From: RUG11198 sp036342255
GTDB taxonomy: Bacteria > Bacillota_I > Bacilli_A > RF39 > UBA660
Assembly: GCA_036342255.1 (NCBI GenBank)
Contig: JAZAUS010000005.1
Coordinates: 62,001 to 126,000 of the forward strand
Direction of reading: 5' to 3'
DNA length: 64,000 nt
Below the pieces are notes generated by a model that had not been told where the DNA came from, did not search any database, and saw nothing but the letters and a program-made list of their open reading frames with translations. Position numbers and translations under genes: made by a program. The number at the start of each line of letters is the position of its first letter. Position 1 is the stretch's first letter. Positions 7,718 through 16,448 of this stretch are shown in pieces.

Positions 7718-9121
7718 ATGAACAATAATATCAATAATTCTAATGATAATTTAACTAATAATACAAATAATAATGTAGCTAATAATGGAATTAATACTGC
7801 TATTAATAATAACGCTGCTGTAAACAACCAAAACATAGATAATCAAGTTACAACTACAAATAATAGCACTACTCAATTAACTAACGATGAAACAAATAAT
7901 TTTAATGATTATGCAGCTAAAAAAGTTATTAATTTTGATACAACCCCAATTGTTGATATTGTTAATTATATTTTATTAACAGCAGCTAAAAAAAGTGCAT
8001 CAGATATTCACTTTGATCCAGCAGATAATCATATGAAAGTCCGTTTTAGAATTGATGGAAAACTTGATACATTTACAATTGTTCCAAATACAGCTAAACA
8101 AAACTTAATAGCAAGACTTAAAATATTATCTGGTATGAATATTACAGAAACTAGATTACCTCAAGATGGAGCTATTAGAACAAATATCGAAGGCGTAGCA
8201 TTAGATATGCGTGTTTCTTCTTTGCCAACCAAACGTGGTGAAAAAATAGTTATTCGTATTATGGACTACTCTATGAGTCTTCAAGGACTAGAATCTTTAT
8301 GTTTTAACGATATAAATTATAAAAAAGTATTAAAAATGATTGGTGTACCTAACGGTATTATTCTAGTAACTGGAGCTACTGGTAGTGGTAAATCAACAAC
8401 TGTTTATTCAATCTTACAACGTCTAAATACAGAAGATGTTAACTTAATTACCGTTGAAGACCCAGTTGAAATGGAATTAGAAGGTATGAACCAAGTACAA
8501 GTTAATAGCGAAATTGGCTTAGATTTTGCAGCTGTTTTACGTAGTATCTTAAGACAAGACCCTAACGTAATAATGATTGGAGAGATCAGAGATAGTGAAA
8601 CAGCTCAAATAGCAGTTAGAGCATCTATCACTGGACACTTAGTTCTTTCAACAATTCACACCAATAACTCTCTATCTACTATCGAAAGACTTTTAGATAT
8701 GGATGTTGAAAGATACCTATTATCAAGTGCCTTAGAAGGAATAATATCTCAAAAACTAGCCAGAAGATTATGTGAAAAATGCAGACGTGTAAGAAATACA
8801 AATGATTATGAAAAAAATCTATTTAGAACCGTTTTAGGACTAGAAGTAAAACAAGTATTTGAACCAGTAGGTTGTTCAGAATGTAGTTTTGGTTTCAAAG
8901 GTCGTATCGCTTTACACGAAGTATTATTAATAAATCAAGAAATAAGAGATGCTATTAGTAATAATATATCTCGTGAAGAATTAAGAAAAATAGTTTATAG
9001 TAAAGATGTTATAACCATGGTACAAGATGGATTTTATAAAGTACTAGCAGGCTTTACTACTGTTACAGAAGTATTAAAGATGATTGAACTTGATGACGAA
9101 ATTGATGAAGCAAAAAACTAA
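7718..9121 (+). CDS. type II secretion / type IV pilus assembly ATPase (GspE/PilB family)
   Basis: This hexameric cytoplasmic ATPase powers pilus or pseudopilus assembly. The core shows DIHFDPADNHMKVRFRIDG (N2 domain), Walker A GATGSGKST (Gly219-Thr227), an Asp box (TVEDPVE), Walker B (DPNVIMIGEIRDSETA), a His box (GHLVLSTIHTN) and a zinc-type four-Cys element (Cys352, Cys355, Cys386, Cys389). The first 65 or so residues are very Asn-rich low-complexity sequence with almost no hydrophobic residues, replacing the usual N1 domain. The ribosome site is weak (ACGGGA). The genes for a GspF/PilC platform and prepilin peptidase, which it would need, are not in this window. It has its own promoter and a shared terminator. 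Confidence 0.93.
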   Translation: MNNNINNSNDNLTNNTNNNVANNGINTAINNNAAVNNQNIDNQVTTTNNSTTQLTNDETNNFNDYAAKKVINFDTTPIVDIVNYILLTAAKKSASDIHFDPADNHMKVRFRIDGKLDTFTIVPNTAKQNLIARLKILSGMNITETRLPQDGAIRTNIEGVALDMRVSSLPTKRGEKIVIRIMDYSMSLQGLESLCFNDINYKKVLKMIGVPNGIILVTGATGSGKSTTVYSILQRLNTEDVNLITVEDPVEMELEGMNQVQVNSEIGLDFAAVLRSILRQDPNVIMIGEIRDSETAQIAVRASITGHLVLSTIHTNNSLSTIERLLDMDVERYLLSSALEGIISQKLARRLCEKCRRVRNTNDYEKNLFRTVLGLEVKQVFEPVGCSECSFGFKGRIALHEVLLINQEIRDAISNNISREELRKIVYSKDVITMVQDGFYKVLAGFTTVTEVLKMIELDDEIDEAKN

Positions 9122-9151
9122 TATTAGATTAAACTAATATTAGTTTTTTTT
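9112..9151. terminator. bidirectional terminator between convergent genes
   Basis: Arms 9112-9126 and 9135-9151 (AAAAACTAATATTA / TAATATTAGTTTTT) pair around an eight-base loop. T-runs leave on both strands and it overlaps both stop codons, so it can end the ATPase gene and the HD gene. Confidence 0.8.
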
Positions 9152-10219
9152 ATAACTAATACGATAAGTATTATAATTTCTAATAATTCTCTTTACATCA
9201 ATTAATCTCTTTTTCCTAACATCATCTAAAACAATATTACATAAATTAACAATATCATTACCATCAACAACCTCAAAATTAATATCATTATTATTAAAAA
9301 CATTTAATATCCTATCAACTGACTTCATACATTTATTATTATTAATATCAGATAACACATATATTATCTTATCTACATTATCCCATATATAATTAATATA
9401 TCCATCTAATAATTCAATATATATATCACTAGATATTTTACCATCCAAATAATCCATATCCAATTTTAATAATTTATTAAAAACATCACTCTTATCTATC
9501 GAAACAAATAAATCATCAAAACCAATATTAGCATCCAAATCATCTATTATTTTATCTACCTCATTACTATTACCACCTATAACCATATTATAGTATTTTT
9601 TATTATCTATAAAACTATATAACTTCACTAACTCCATCTTTTTATAATCTATAACATCATAATTCTTATTCTTATTATAAAAAATACTATCAATATTATT
9701 TCTTAGTTTCTTAAACATAGACAAATTCTTATCCTGATTAAAAATTAATGATTTATATACACCTTCCCAATACCATAGTTTCTTATCTCTACCTCTAGAA
9801 AAAGCTGAATAATCTTCTTTTCCATTTCTACCAAATAAATATAATAAATCTTCCGTATTACTTATCTTATCACAAGCTACAACAGCTTTATGTCTCAAAT
9901 CTAAATTCTTTATTCTATCAATAGTCCCCTGTTTTCTTTCTTCCCAACTTAAACTTTTATCTTCTTCCGTAGCTCCTTCAACTAATGAAGCTATATCATC
10001 ACCAAATACATTTCTTATATCTTCTATCGTATAATCTGTATCTTCTACAACATCATGCAAATAACCAGCTGCTATAACATTATCATCAAATCCATATTCT
10101 TCTAACTTTTTAGCCACATCTAAAGAATGCAAAACAGAATCCTTTTCTGGTTCTGCTTTCCTAACTTGTCCCCAAAAAGCCTTAATAGCATACTTCAACG
10201 CCATAACTCTAACATTCAT
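9140..10219 (-). CDS. HD-domain phosphohydrolase-like protein
   Basis: The N-terminal 180 or so residues follow the RelA/SpoT-type HD pattern: His31 (VLHSLDVAKKL), His55-Asp56 (GYLHDVVEDTDYT), and Asp108 region (ACDKISNTEDLLY), giving a metal-dependent phosphohydrolase fold. There is no (p)ppGpp synthetase, TGS or ACT domain. The remaining 180 residues are Asn/Asp/Ile-rich and not recognised. Hydrolysis of ppGpp or another phosphorylated nucleotide is possible but is inference. ATG 10219 is preceded by AAGGAG. It stands alone between two terminators. Confidence 0.75.
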   Translation of the reverse strand: MNVRVMALKYAIKAFWGQVRKAEPEKDSVLHSLDVAKKLEEYGFDDNVIAAGYLHDVVEDTDYTIEDIRNVFGDDIASLVEGATEEDKSLSWEERKQGTIDRIKNLDLRHKAVVACDKISNTEDLLYLFGRNGKEDYSAFSRGRDKKLWYWEGVYKSLIFNQDKNLSMFKKLRNNIDSIFYNKNKNYDVIDYKKMELVKLYSFIDNKKYYNMVIGGNSNEVDKIIDDLDANIGFDDLFVSIDKSDVFNKLLKLDMDYLDGKISSDIYIELLDGYINYIWDNVDKIIYVLSDINNNKCMKSVDRILNVFNNNDINFEVVDGNDIVNLCNIVLDDVRKKRLIDVKRIIRNYNTYRISYKKN

Positions 10220-10288
10220 TACTTCCTACTCCTTTTTCCATATATATAATAGCATAAAAAAAATAATATAGTTAAATGTTAACTAAAT

Positions 10289-10318
10289 AAAAAATAAAGC
10301 TTAACTGCTTTATTTTTT
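10289..10318 (-). terminator. terminator of the prepilin-thioredoxin unit
   Basis: AAAAAATAAAGC (10289-10300) and GCTTTATTTTTT (10307-10318) form a 12-pair stem with a six-base loop. On the minus strand it is followed by T-rich sequence and overlaps the stop of the thioredoxin-fold gene. Confidence 0.8.
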
Positions 10319-11101
10319 TAACTCCTCTTTAATAAATTTCTCAATCTCATTAACATCCTCACTATTTATTGAATCAACTATCTTATTATTATTTGTAACA
10401 AATATATCCTTTGGTAAAGTATTATTATTTATTTTCTCTAATCTATCTAATATTGAAAAAACATTTGAAGTAGAAAAATCTACTATATAATACTCAAAAT
10501 TATATTTCTTAGCCAATTGATTTAGAATCAATCTTAACTTATAAGATTTTTTATTAACTGCTAATAGCAAAAATAAATTATTATCCTGCTCCATACTTAA
10601 TTTTACAAATTCATCACCATCAATACTTTTACCAAATTCTTCATTATTTTCTTCTTTGATATATTGATTTTCAATTAATATTTTCTTTATTTTATCTTCA
10701 ACATAACCTACTTCATTATAAAAAGTAAGATTACCTGATTTAATATGTAATAAAGTTGGAACAAAAATGTTTTTCTTATCATAATCAAACGAATTAAATA
10801 TATAATTAATCTCTTTACTGTTTATATTAAAAATTGGAATATCTAAATTATATAAATCTTTATAATAATTAAATTTTATATCAGCAAATTCACAAGAACC
10901 ACATTTATCTTTATCATCATTTATATATATCATTACCTCTTCATTATTCCTAATCTTATTTACTATATTAGTAGCCTTAGAATTAATTAAACTCATACCA
11001 TTAGAATTTCTATTACCATTATTATTACTCATAATAAAAACTAATCCAATAATACAAATAATAATTAAAGCAATAATAAATATAATATACCTTTTCTTCA
11101 T
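10310..11101 (-). CDS. membrane-anchored thioredoxin-fold protein (CGSC)
   Basis: One N-terminal membrane segment (residues 4-24) and then a thioredoxin-like domain facing outside: CGSC at Cys67-Cys70 after a predicted strand (EEVMIYIND), and a VPT element with the expected cis-proline (FVPTLLHIKSG). The second half (about 155-263) may be another, CxxC-less thioredoxin-like domain. It begins 16 bases after the 778-residue prepilin, whose outside part has many close Cys pairs, so a role in forming or repairing disulfides in secreted pilins is likely (inference). Reductase versus oxidase activity cannot be told. Confidence 0.65.
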   Translation of the reverse strand: MKKRYIIFIIALIIICIIGLVFIMSNNNGNRNSNGMSLINSKATNIVNKIRNNEEVMIYINDDKDKCGSCEFADIKFNYYKDLYNLDIPIFNINSKEINYIFNSFDYDKKNIFVPTLLHIKSGNLTFYNEVGYVEDKIKKILIENQYIKEENNEEFGKSIDGDEFVKLSMEQDNNLFLLLAVNKKSYKLRLILNQLAKKYNFEYYIVDFSTSNVFSILDRLEKINNNTLPKDIFVTNNNKIVDSINSEDVNEIEKFIKEELKK

Positions 11102-11117
11102 AATTTCATCTCAATTC

Positions 11118-13454
11118 CTATTTTTTTACTATTATATGAGGTCTATACATATAATAAACAGTTGTCGAATCACCTGTACCAAAACTAGTACAAAAACTCT
11201 TAATATCACATCTTGATAAATTTGCTCGATCTTTACCAAGATGTATATCAACCCCAGCTGTGCCAGAAATAGTATAATGACCAGCAAACACATAATTAGC
11301 ATCTGCAAAAGATCTTGATGTATTCTTCTCACTTTTATTTAACTTATATGTATGCCAATTTGTATATGCATAATGTGTAGAATTTTTATTCTTAAATATT
11401 AACATTTCCTTATTATCAAAATCTGAACCATCAGTATTTAACCCACACATATAAAATCTAAAACTCTGTGATTCCTTTGCCACTGCATAATTAGTAGCTC
11501 CACTAGTTATATAAACAAAAGACAAATTATTACTATCAGCAGGCGTATCAGCATGACCTCTAGTCCAATAGAAAGACCCAGTTGCATAATTATTACAATT
11601 ACCAACATTACTAAATGTATCACTACTTACAGTATTTAATTTTTCATGATATCCTGCAAGTCGAGTGCCTTTAACTGGTGCTTCATATCCCGTATTTATT
11701 TTAGGTACACTGGAACATGCCTCACCAGCACCATAAGTAGATCCAGCTTCACAAACTGGCATTGCTGATGTATAAAACGTATAAGCAGCTCCCATAGTAC
11801 TATATGATCTAGGACTACTATCATATATTACACCATCACTAACCCAATAAGAACCACTAATTTGATCTTCTTCATTAACAGATCTTGTCACATTAGAATC
11901 TATTGTAGTAATAAAACCAGCTTTATATTCATCACTTATCTTACCAGTAGCATCACCAAAATCTTTAATATAGTTATAAACACTTGAAGCCCCAGTACCA
12001 GTGGAATTACTATAACTATTACCATAAACATAACCTACTGTATCTCTTAAAGCCAAATCACACGTATCTGTATTATTAGCAATTGTATACCATTTCTTAC
12101 CCATATAAATAGTTTCACTACCAGCACTACCACATGTAAAACTTCTTTCCCATTGTGCATAATACTTAATTTCATCAGCTCCACTATTATTCTTTATTTC
12201 CATTCCTACATCTAATAAATCACCAGAATTATCTTTCTTCCAACCAATAAATTTTCTTCCTATTAATAAAAAGCCATTATCTTTTAATAAACATTTCTTA
12301 TTATAATTACATAATTGCTCTTCTGTTATACCAGTAGCATTATCATCTCCACTTAAATATATAACTTTATAACTAGATTTAATTTTAGGAATAACTTTAC
12401 TAACAACACTCCTATTACTAGATTCATCCCATAATTCAGCATATACTCTTTTATCATCAGATAAAATATTCTCTTCTATTTTAAATTTTATTTCATCACT
12501 ATTCTTTAATATATATAATTGATTCTTAGTAATACTACTAGCTTTAGTTGCCTCACAACTACCATAATCACTACATTTATATATATTATAATCACCATCT
12601 ATATTAGCATCTACATCTGATTTAAAATAACGAAATGCCAAATTATTATAAATATTTGAAACATCATAATTTATTGTAACTTCTCTATAACTACTAATAA
12701 ACTTACTAGGTTTAATAGAAATAGCAGAATCTTCTATTTCTTTAGTACTAATACCCGCAAATTCACACATATCAACATTATTATACTTAAAACATATTTT
12801 TAATTTATATAAAGTACCACTAAATAAATTAAGTAAATTACAGTTCTTACCACCATTACAAGATGCATTTTTATCATATTGATTATTAATACCATAAGTT
12901 ATAGATAAATCATTAGCATTTATCTTACTATCACTTAAATCAATATCAAATAATATACGATCAGTATAACTTCCCTTTAAATCTATATCAAACAATTTTA
13001 AATAATCATTCATTATCGATAATTCACACTGTTCCTCATTTTTAGACTCCGTATCAAAATTAACTTCATATTCACTTGAATCTAAATTCTTCTTAATCAT
13101 TAACAAAGAATTATTATTAATTTTATTTTGATAAATATCTTTCTTAAAAAAATCTTTATTAAAATATCCCTTATTAATTAAGTTTATTACTCTTACACAC
13201 ATATATTTACCAATCTCATTACCATCACTATCATAGTTGATTTTCCAATTATTACCATTAGATTCATCATTACCATACATCTCAGCAGCACTTTTAACAC
13301 TATTAATAGCAACCATAGTAGCTCTTTCCTTACTTTTAGATATAGTTGAATTAAATACTACAAATCCAATTCCACCAACAATACCAATAATTGCTATAGC
13401 TACTAATAACTCAATCAAAGAAAATCCATAATCCTTCTTTTTTATTTTTTTCAT
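11118..13454 (-). CDS. giant Cys-rich prepilin-like protein with an InlB-type repeat
   Basis: The start is set at ATG 13454: AGAGGTG lies just upstream and the resulting N-terminus is a textbook prepilin signal (KKIKKKDYG then FSLIELLVAIAIIG, cleavage after Gly10, Glu at +5). An upstream extension of the same frame has no ribosome site and runs into the rhomboid gene. At 778 residues it is several times normal pilin length. The outside part has repeated Cys pairs (CNGGKNC, CSDYGSC, CNYNKKC), an InlB/Flg_new repeat at about 370-440 (RKFIGWKKDNSG, YYAQWER) and a C-terminal unknown domain ending in a PHIIVKK tail. It is co-transcribed with the thioredoxin-fold gene. It is probably a pilus-linked surface adhesin or enzyme. 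Confidence 0.82.
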   Translation of the reverse strand: MKKIKKKDYGFSLIELLVAIAIIGIVGGIGFVVFNSTISKSKERATMVAINSVKSAAEMYGNDESNGNNWKINYDSDGNEIGKYMCVRVINLINKGYFNKDFFKKDIYQNKINNNSLLMIKKNLDSSEYEVNFDTESKNEEQCELSIMNDYLKLFDIDLKGSYTDRILFDIDLSDSKINANDLSITYGINNQYDKNASCNGGKNCNLLNLFSGTLYKLKICFKYNNVDMCEFAGISTKEIEDSAISIKPSKFISSYREVTINYDVSNIYNNLAFRYFKSDVDANIDGDYNIYKCSDYGSCEATKASSITKNQLYILKNSDEIKFKIEENILSDDKRVYAELWDESSNRSVVSKVIPKIKSSYKVIYLSGDDNATGITEEQLCNYNKKCLLKDNGFLLIGRKFIGWKKDNSGDLLDVGMEIKNNSGADEIKYYAQWERSFTCGSAGSETIYMGKKWYTIANNTDTCDLALRDTVGYVYGNSYSNSTGTGASSVYNYIKDFGDATGKISDEYKAGFITTIDSNVTRSVNEEDQISGSYWVSDGVIYDSSPRSYSTMGAAYTFYTSAMPVCEAGSTYGAGEACSSVPKINTGYEAPVKGTRLAGYHEKLNTVSSDTFSNVGNCNNYATGSFYWTRGHADTPADSNNLSFVYITSGATNYAVAKESQSFRFYMCGLNTDGSDFDNKEMLIFKNKNSTHYAYTNWHTYKLNKSEKNTSRSFADANYVFAGHYTISGTAGVDIHLGKDRANLSRCDIKSFCTSFGTGDSTTVYYMYRPHIIVKK

Positions 13455-13498
13455 ATTCACACCTCTATATTCTAATATAATTATACCATCACTAATAT

Positions 13499-14056
13499 TT
13501 AAAAAAAGAAAAATCCATAAACAAATCCACAAACAGCCCCTAAAAGATGACTAAAATGTGAAACATTATCTTTCTTAAACATTCCATCCATAACTTCACT
13601 AACAATATAAAAAACAAATATTAATATCAAAGTTAAAGGAATTTTACCATTCTGTAAATTAACAAGAGAACTCAATAATATTAACATAAAAGAAATACCA
13701 CTAGCCCCTAAAATTCCCTTTTTAGAAACAATCATATTTATTAAACCAGTTATACCAGCAGTAATTATAACCATTATAAGTAAATTAATACTACCATATT
13801 TTTCTTCAATCATAGGCCCTATTAATAATATATATAAAAAATTATTACGAAAATGTTCCCAATTTTCATGACCCAATACATGAGTAAACAACCTTAAATA
13901 TGTAAATGGATTTAATAAAGATGATCTTCTAGATATAAATAATACTTTATTACTTTTTCCCTTAGTCATTTTATTTAATATAAGTGCTATTAAAGATATA
14001 AAGAAGAAAGATAATATAACTAAAGAATTATAATTAAAATATTCTAAATAATCCAT
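13499..14056 (-). CDS. rhomboid family intramembrane serine protease
   Basis: A small six-helix membrane protein with the rhomboid landmarks: HENWEHFRNNFLY with the oxyanion Asn near residue 71, GASG with catalytic Ser119, and SHLLGAVCGF with catalytic His170. The loop 1 Trp-Arg motif of larger family members is not obvious. Rhomboids cut transmembrane segments near the outer face of the membrane. The substrate is unknown; the neighbouring single-span surface proteins are possible substrates, which is inference only. GGGAAGTG stands upstream of the ATG. Confidence 0.85.
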   Translation of the reverse strand: MDYLEYFNYNSLVILSFFFISLIALILNKMTKGKSNKVLFISRRSSLLNPFTYLRLFTHVLGHENWEHFRNNFLYILLIGPMIEEKYGSINLLIMVIITAGITGLINMIVSKKGILGASGISFMLILLSSLVNLQNGKIPLTLILIFVFYIVSEVMDGMFKKDNVSHFSHLLGAVCGFVYGFFFF

Positions 14057-14161
14057 TTAATACACTTCCCTATAATAATAATACCATAAAATAATAAAAT
14101 TGCATATTATTATTTTAATTATATTAATAAATATGTTAAAATAAAAATAGGATGTGAGAAT

Positions 14162-14758
14162 ATGACTACAAAAACACATATAACTACAGGAGTAGCTTTA
14201 ACAATATTAATTACTCAGCCAGAAAATATCAAATATTTAACTTTATCACTAGCAGGCACTATAATAGGTAGTGTTATTCCTGATATAGACAGTAAAAATT
14301 CTGAAGCCAATCAAATATTCGATAAAGTATTAATAACTACTTCTCTAACAATAATATTATGCTTTATCCTAGAATACTTTTTTAATATAGGTATCTATAG
14401 AATAATAACCAAAAAGAATAATATTGATAGTATTCTTTTCTCTGCCTTATTATTTTTCATAATGTGCTTAATAGGAAGTAGAACCCATCACCGAGCCTTC
14501 ACCCATTCTATAATTGGTCTATTAATCTATAGTAGTATATTATATACTTTACCAAACATATTTATCTACTCTTTCATCATTGGATATCTATCCCATATAA
14601 TACTAGATCTATTCAATCATAAAGGTTTAAAACTATTTTACCCAATAAAGAAAAGATTATGTTTTAATTTATGTGATTCTGATGGAATAATAAATAATAT
14701 ATTATTCTATTTAAGTAGTATAGCTTCTCTTATAATTTTAATCATCTATTGTACCTAA
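14162..14758 (+). CDS. YdjM-like membrane-bound hydrolase (DUF457 family)
   Basis: It has the family pattern of conserved His/Asp motifs set in membrane segments: THITTGVALT near the start, GSVIPDIDSKNSE, SRTHHRAFTHS and SHIILDLFNHKG. The family (E. coli YdjM) is described as membrane-bound, probably metal-dependent hydrolases of unknown substrate. The length of 198 residues is typical. AGGATGTGA precedes the ATG and TGT-TAAAAT upstream may be an extended -10 box. It diverges from the rhomboid gene. No clear terminator was seen behind it. Confidence 0.85.
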   Translation: MTTKTHITTGVALTILITQPENIKYLTLSLAGTIIGSVIPDIDSKNSEANQIFDKVLITTSLTIILCFILEYFFNIGIYRIITKKNNIDSILFSALLFFIMCLIGSRTHHRAFTHSIIGLLIYSSILYTLPNIFIYSFIIGYLSHIILDLFNHKGLKLFYPIKKRLCFNLCDSDGIINNILFYLSSIASLIILIIYCT

Positions 14759-14828
14759 TAAGTACTTCTATACTAAGATATATTACACTAATTATTATAA
14801 ATCACTAGTTAAATATATAAATTTAGAC

Positions 14829-14857
14829 TTGTATTTATATACAAAATTATGTATAAT
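14829..14857 (+). promoter_or_regulatory. promoter of the small Lys-rich membrane protein gene
   Basis: TTGTAT (14829-14834), a 17-base spacer and TATAAT (14852-14857). Transcription would start only about 12 bases before the ATG at 14876, leaving room for GAGGTG and little else. Confidence 0.7.
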
Positions 14858-14875
14858 TGACATTGAGGTGAATCT

Positions 14876-15157
14876 ATGAGCAAGAAATATAAACAAAAAT
14901 TCGAAAAAAAAGATATAGAAGAAGATAATAATTCAAATCTAAGTAAAAAAGAATTATATGATTTAGAACAAAAACAAAAAAGAGAAAGAAAAGAAAAAGA
15001 GAAAAATAAGAAAAAGAAAAAAACAGATAAATCTAAAAAGAAAAAGAAAACATATAGTACCAATCTTGCTGGTAAAATATTCGCTATAGTTATGCTAATA
15101 CTAATGGTTGGTTCAGTTATTGCAACTATATCATATTATTTCACAGGAGGAAGATAA
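14876..15157 (+). CDS. small Lys/Glu-rich protein with a C-terminal membrane segment
   Basis: 93 residues: the first 63 are almost entirely charged, mostly Lys with Glu/Asp, and likely helical or coiled (KELYDLEQKQKRERKEKEKN). A hydrophobic segment of about 20 residues (66-88, GKIFAIVMLILMVGSVIATI) and a short tail follow. GAGGTG, a good promoter and a strong hairpin terminator show that it is a real, independently transcribed gene. The basic cytoplasmic tail could bind nucleic acid or the ribosome near the membrane, as in preprotein- or division-related small proteins. I do not recognise the family. Confidence 0.8.
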   Translation: MSKKYKQKFEKKDIEEDNNSNLSKKELYDLEQKQKRERKEKEKNKKKKKTDKSKKKKKTYSTNLAGKIFAIVMLILMVGSVIATISYYFTGGR

Positions 15158-15186
15158 AAAAAAAGACATATAAATGTCTTTTTTTA
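15157..15186. terminator. bidirectional terminator between convergent genes
   Basis: AAAAGACAT (to 15169) and ATGTCTTTT (from 15174) pair around a four-base loop, with A- and T-runs on either side, so the hairpin works in both directions. It sits directly after the stop at 15157 and overlaps the stop of the opposing gene at 15184. Confidence 0.8.
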
Positions 15187-15900
15187 TAATAACATATATA
15201 AAATAACCAATGTAACAACAACAACTACAACACCAAGAAGAACATAAGATACAAACCCAGGCTCACGAACATCAGACTCAGGCAAAACCTCCTCTTCTTT
15301 AACAGAATCAAGCCCACTAGTATCATCTAATACCCTATTAGCAATCATCTGAGCCTCAGGATCAACAACAGGCACATTCTCAGGAACAACATCCCTCTGA
15401 CTTTGAATATTAACAGTAGATTTTTCATAATCATTATATAATATAACCCTACCATTATATTTATTAATAAACCAATTATTAAAATTTTCAAACAACTGAT
15501 TATTATATAATTTTACCACTTTACTAATACTAAAACCTTCACTAGATAATACCTTATAGCTCTGATTAATTAAATAACTAATAACCTTATCCATATATAC
15601 AAATATTTCTTCACTATTACTTAATCTAACTTGTTCTATTCCATTACCATCAACTATAGGTGTCACTACTGCAACAGTATTATCTTTAAAACTATCATAA
15701 ATATTTATTACTTCTTGACTAATCATAGCCATATTACTAATACTAGGATTAATCTTATCCGGTTGCCCAAAAATATTAATAACAATCGTATAATCACTAA
15801 CCTCTTTATTAACTGGTATACTAACATAAAAAGGTACTTTATCATCATTAATCAAATAAACACTTTTATTATCAACATTTGAAATTAATGTCTTATCCAT
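15184..15900 (-). CDS. unknown protein with a C-terminal membrane anchor
   Basis: About 238 residues. The first 150 form a mixed alpha/beta domain that I do not recognise (VPFYVSIPVNKEV, VVTPIVDGNGIEQV). Residues 155-205 are an acidic, probably disordered linker. Residues 215-239 are one strongly hydrophobic segment at the very C-terminus, so the protein is tail-anchored with the domain in the cytoplasm. ATG 15900 is preferred; GTG 15903 is next to it and both are served by GAGGTAGGGG. It stands alone between two terminators. Confidence 0.65.
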   Translation of the reverse strand: MDKTLISNVDNKSVYLINDDKVPFYVSIPVNKEVSDYTIVINIFGQPDKINPSISNMAMISQEVINIYDSFKDNTVAVVTPIVDGNGIEQVRLSNSEEIFVYMDKVISYLINQSYKVLSSEGFSISKVVKLYNNQLFENFNNWFINKYNGRVILYNDYEKSTVNIQSQRDVVPENVPVVDPEAQMIANRVLDDTSGLDSVKEEEVLPESDVREPGFVSYVLLGVVVVVVTLVILYMLL

Positions 15901-15943
15901 CACTATCCCCTACCTCTATTATATATGTTAGTATAATTATAAC

Positions 15944-15976
15944 AAAAAAAAGATAACTTGTCATTATCTTTTTTTT
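15944..15976 (-). terminator. terminator of the transketolase-mscL unit
   Basis: AAAAAAAGATAA and TTATCTTTTTTT pair around CTTGTCA. On the minus strand the hairpin and T-run directly follow the mscL stop codon at 15975. Confidence 0.8.
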
Positions 15977-16436
15977 ATTTTTTATTACTATTTTTTAATA
16001 AATCTCTTATTTCCTTAAGTAATAGAACCTCTTCATCTACTTTTTCCTCTATTACTTCTTCTTCTTTCTTATCCTTAGCAATCAATTTATTCATAAATTT
16101 AACAATTAAGAATACTACAAAAGCCATTATCAAGAAATTAATAACATCTGTTAGAAATGCTCCATATTTTAAATTTAAATTACCAATTTTTAAACTATAT
16201 GCTGTAAAATCAGCTTCTGTAAAACATCCTAAAATTGGAGAAATTAAATTATTAGTTAGTGAAGATACTATACTTTGAAAAGCACCACCAATAATTACAC
16301 CAACAGCTAAATCTAAAACATTACCATGTGATATAAATTCTTTGAATTCACCTATAATACCAACTTTATTAATTTTCTCTTTACCAGTTTTAGCAGCATC
16401 CTTAACTTTGTTTCTTACTTCTTTTATATCTTTCAT
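15975..16436 (-). CDS. mscL: large-conductance mechanosensitive channel MscL
   Basis: The diagnostic first helix is clear: EFKEFISHGNVLDLAVGVII, then GGAFQSIVSSLTNNLISPIL. The second membrane helix is LTDVINFLIMAFVVFLIVKF and the cytoplasmic helix at the end is charged (EEVIEEKVDEEVLLLKEIRD). MscL opens under membrane tension and lets solutes out during osmotic downshock. An N-terminal extension of about 25 Lys-rich residues precedes the usual start. AAGGAGGTG gives a very strong ribosome site 12 bases after the transketolase gene, so the two are co-transcribed. Confidence 0.95.
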   Translation of the reverse strand: MKDIKEVRNKVKDAAKTGKEKINKVGIIGEFKEFISHGNVLDLAVGVIIGGAFQSIVSSLTNNLISPILGCFTEADFTAYSLKIGNLNLKYGAFLTDVINFLIMAFVVFLIVKFMNKLIAKDKKEEEVIEEKVDEEVLLLKEIRDLLKNSNKK

Positions 16437-16448
16437 CCTTTCACCTCC

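Noticed and set aside
9140..10219. Full RelA/SpoT (p)ppGpp synthetase-hydrolase
   Set aside because: Only the HD half is recognisable; no synthetase, TGS or ACT domain is present.
11132..11332. Short minus-strand frame inside the 778-residue prepilin gene
   Set aside because: It is out of frame within a well-supported gene and has no start signals.
13455..13532. 26-codon N-terminal extension of the 778-residue prepilin
   Set aside because: It would destroy the textbook prepilin signal, has no ribosome site and overlaps the rhomboid gene; AGGTG precedes the internal ATG.
15958..16278. Plus-strand frame opposite mscL
   Set aside because: MscL is unmistakable on the minus strand; the plus frame is antisense low-complexity Ser/Leu/Ile sequence without ribosome site.
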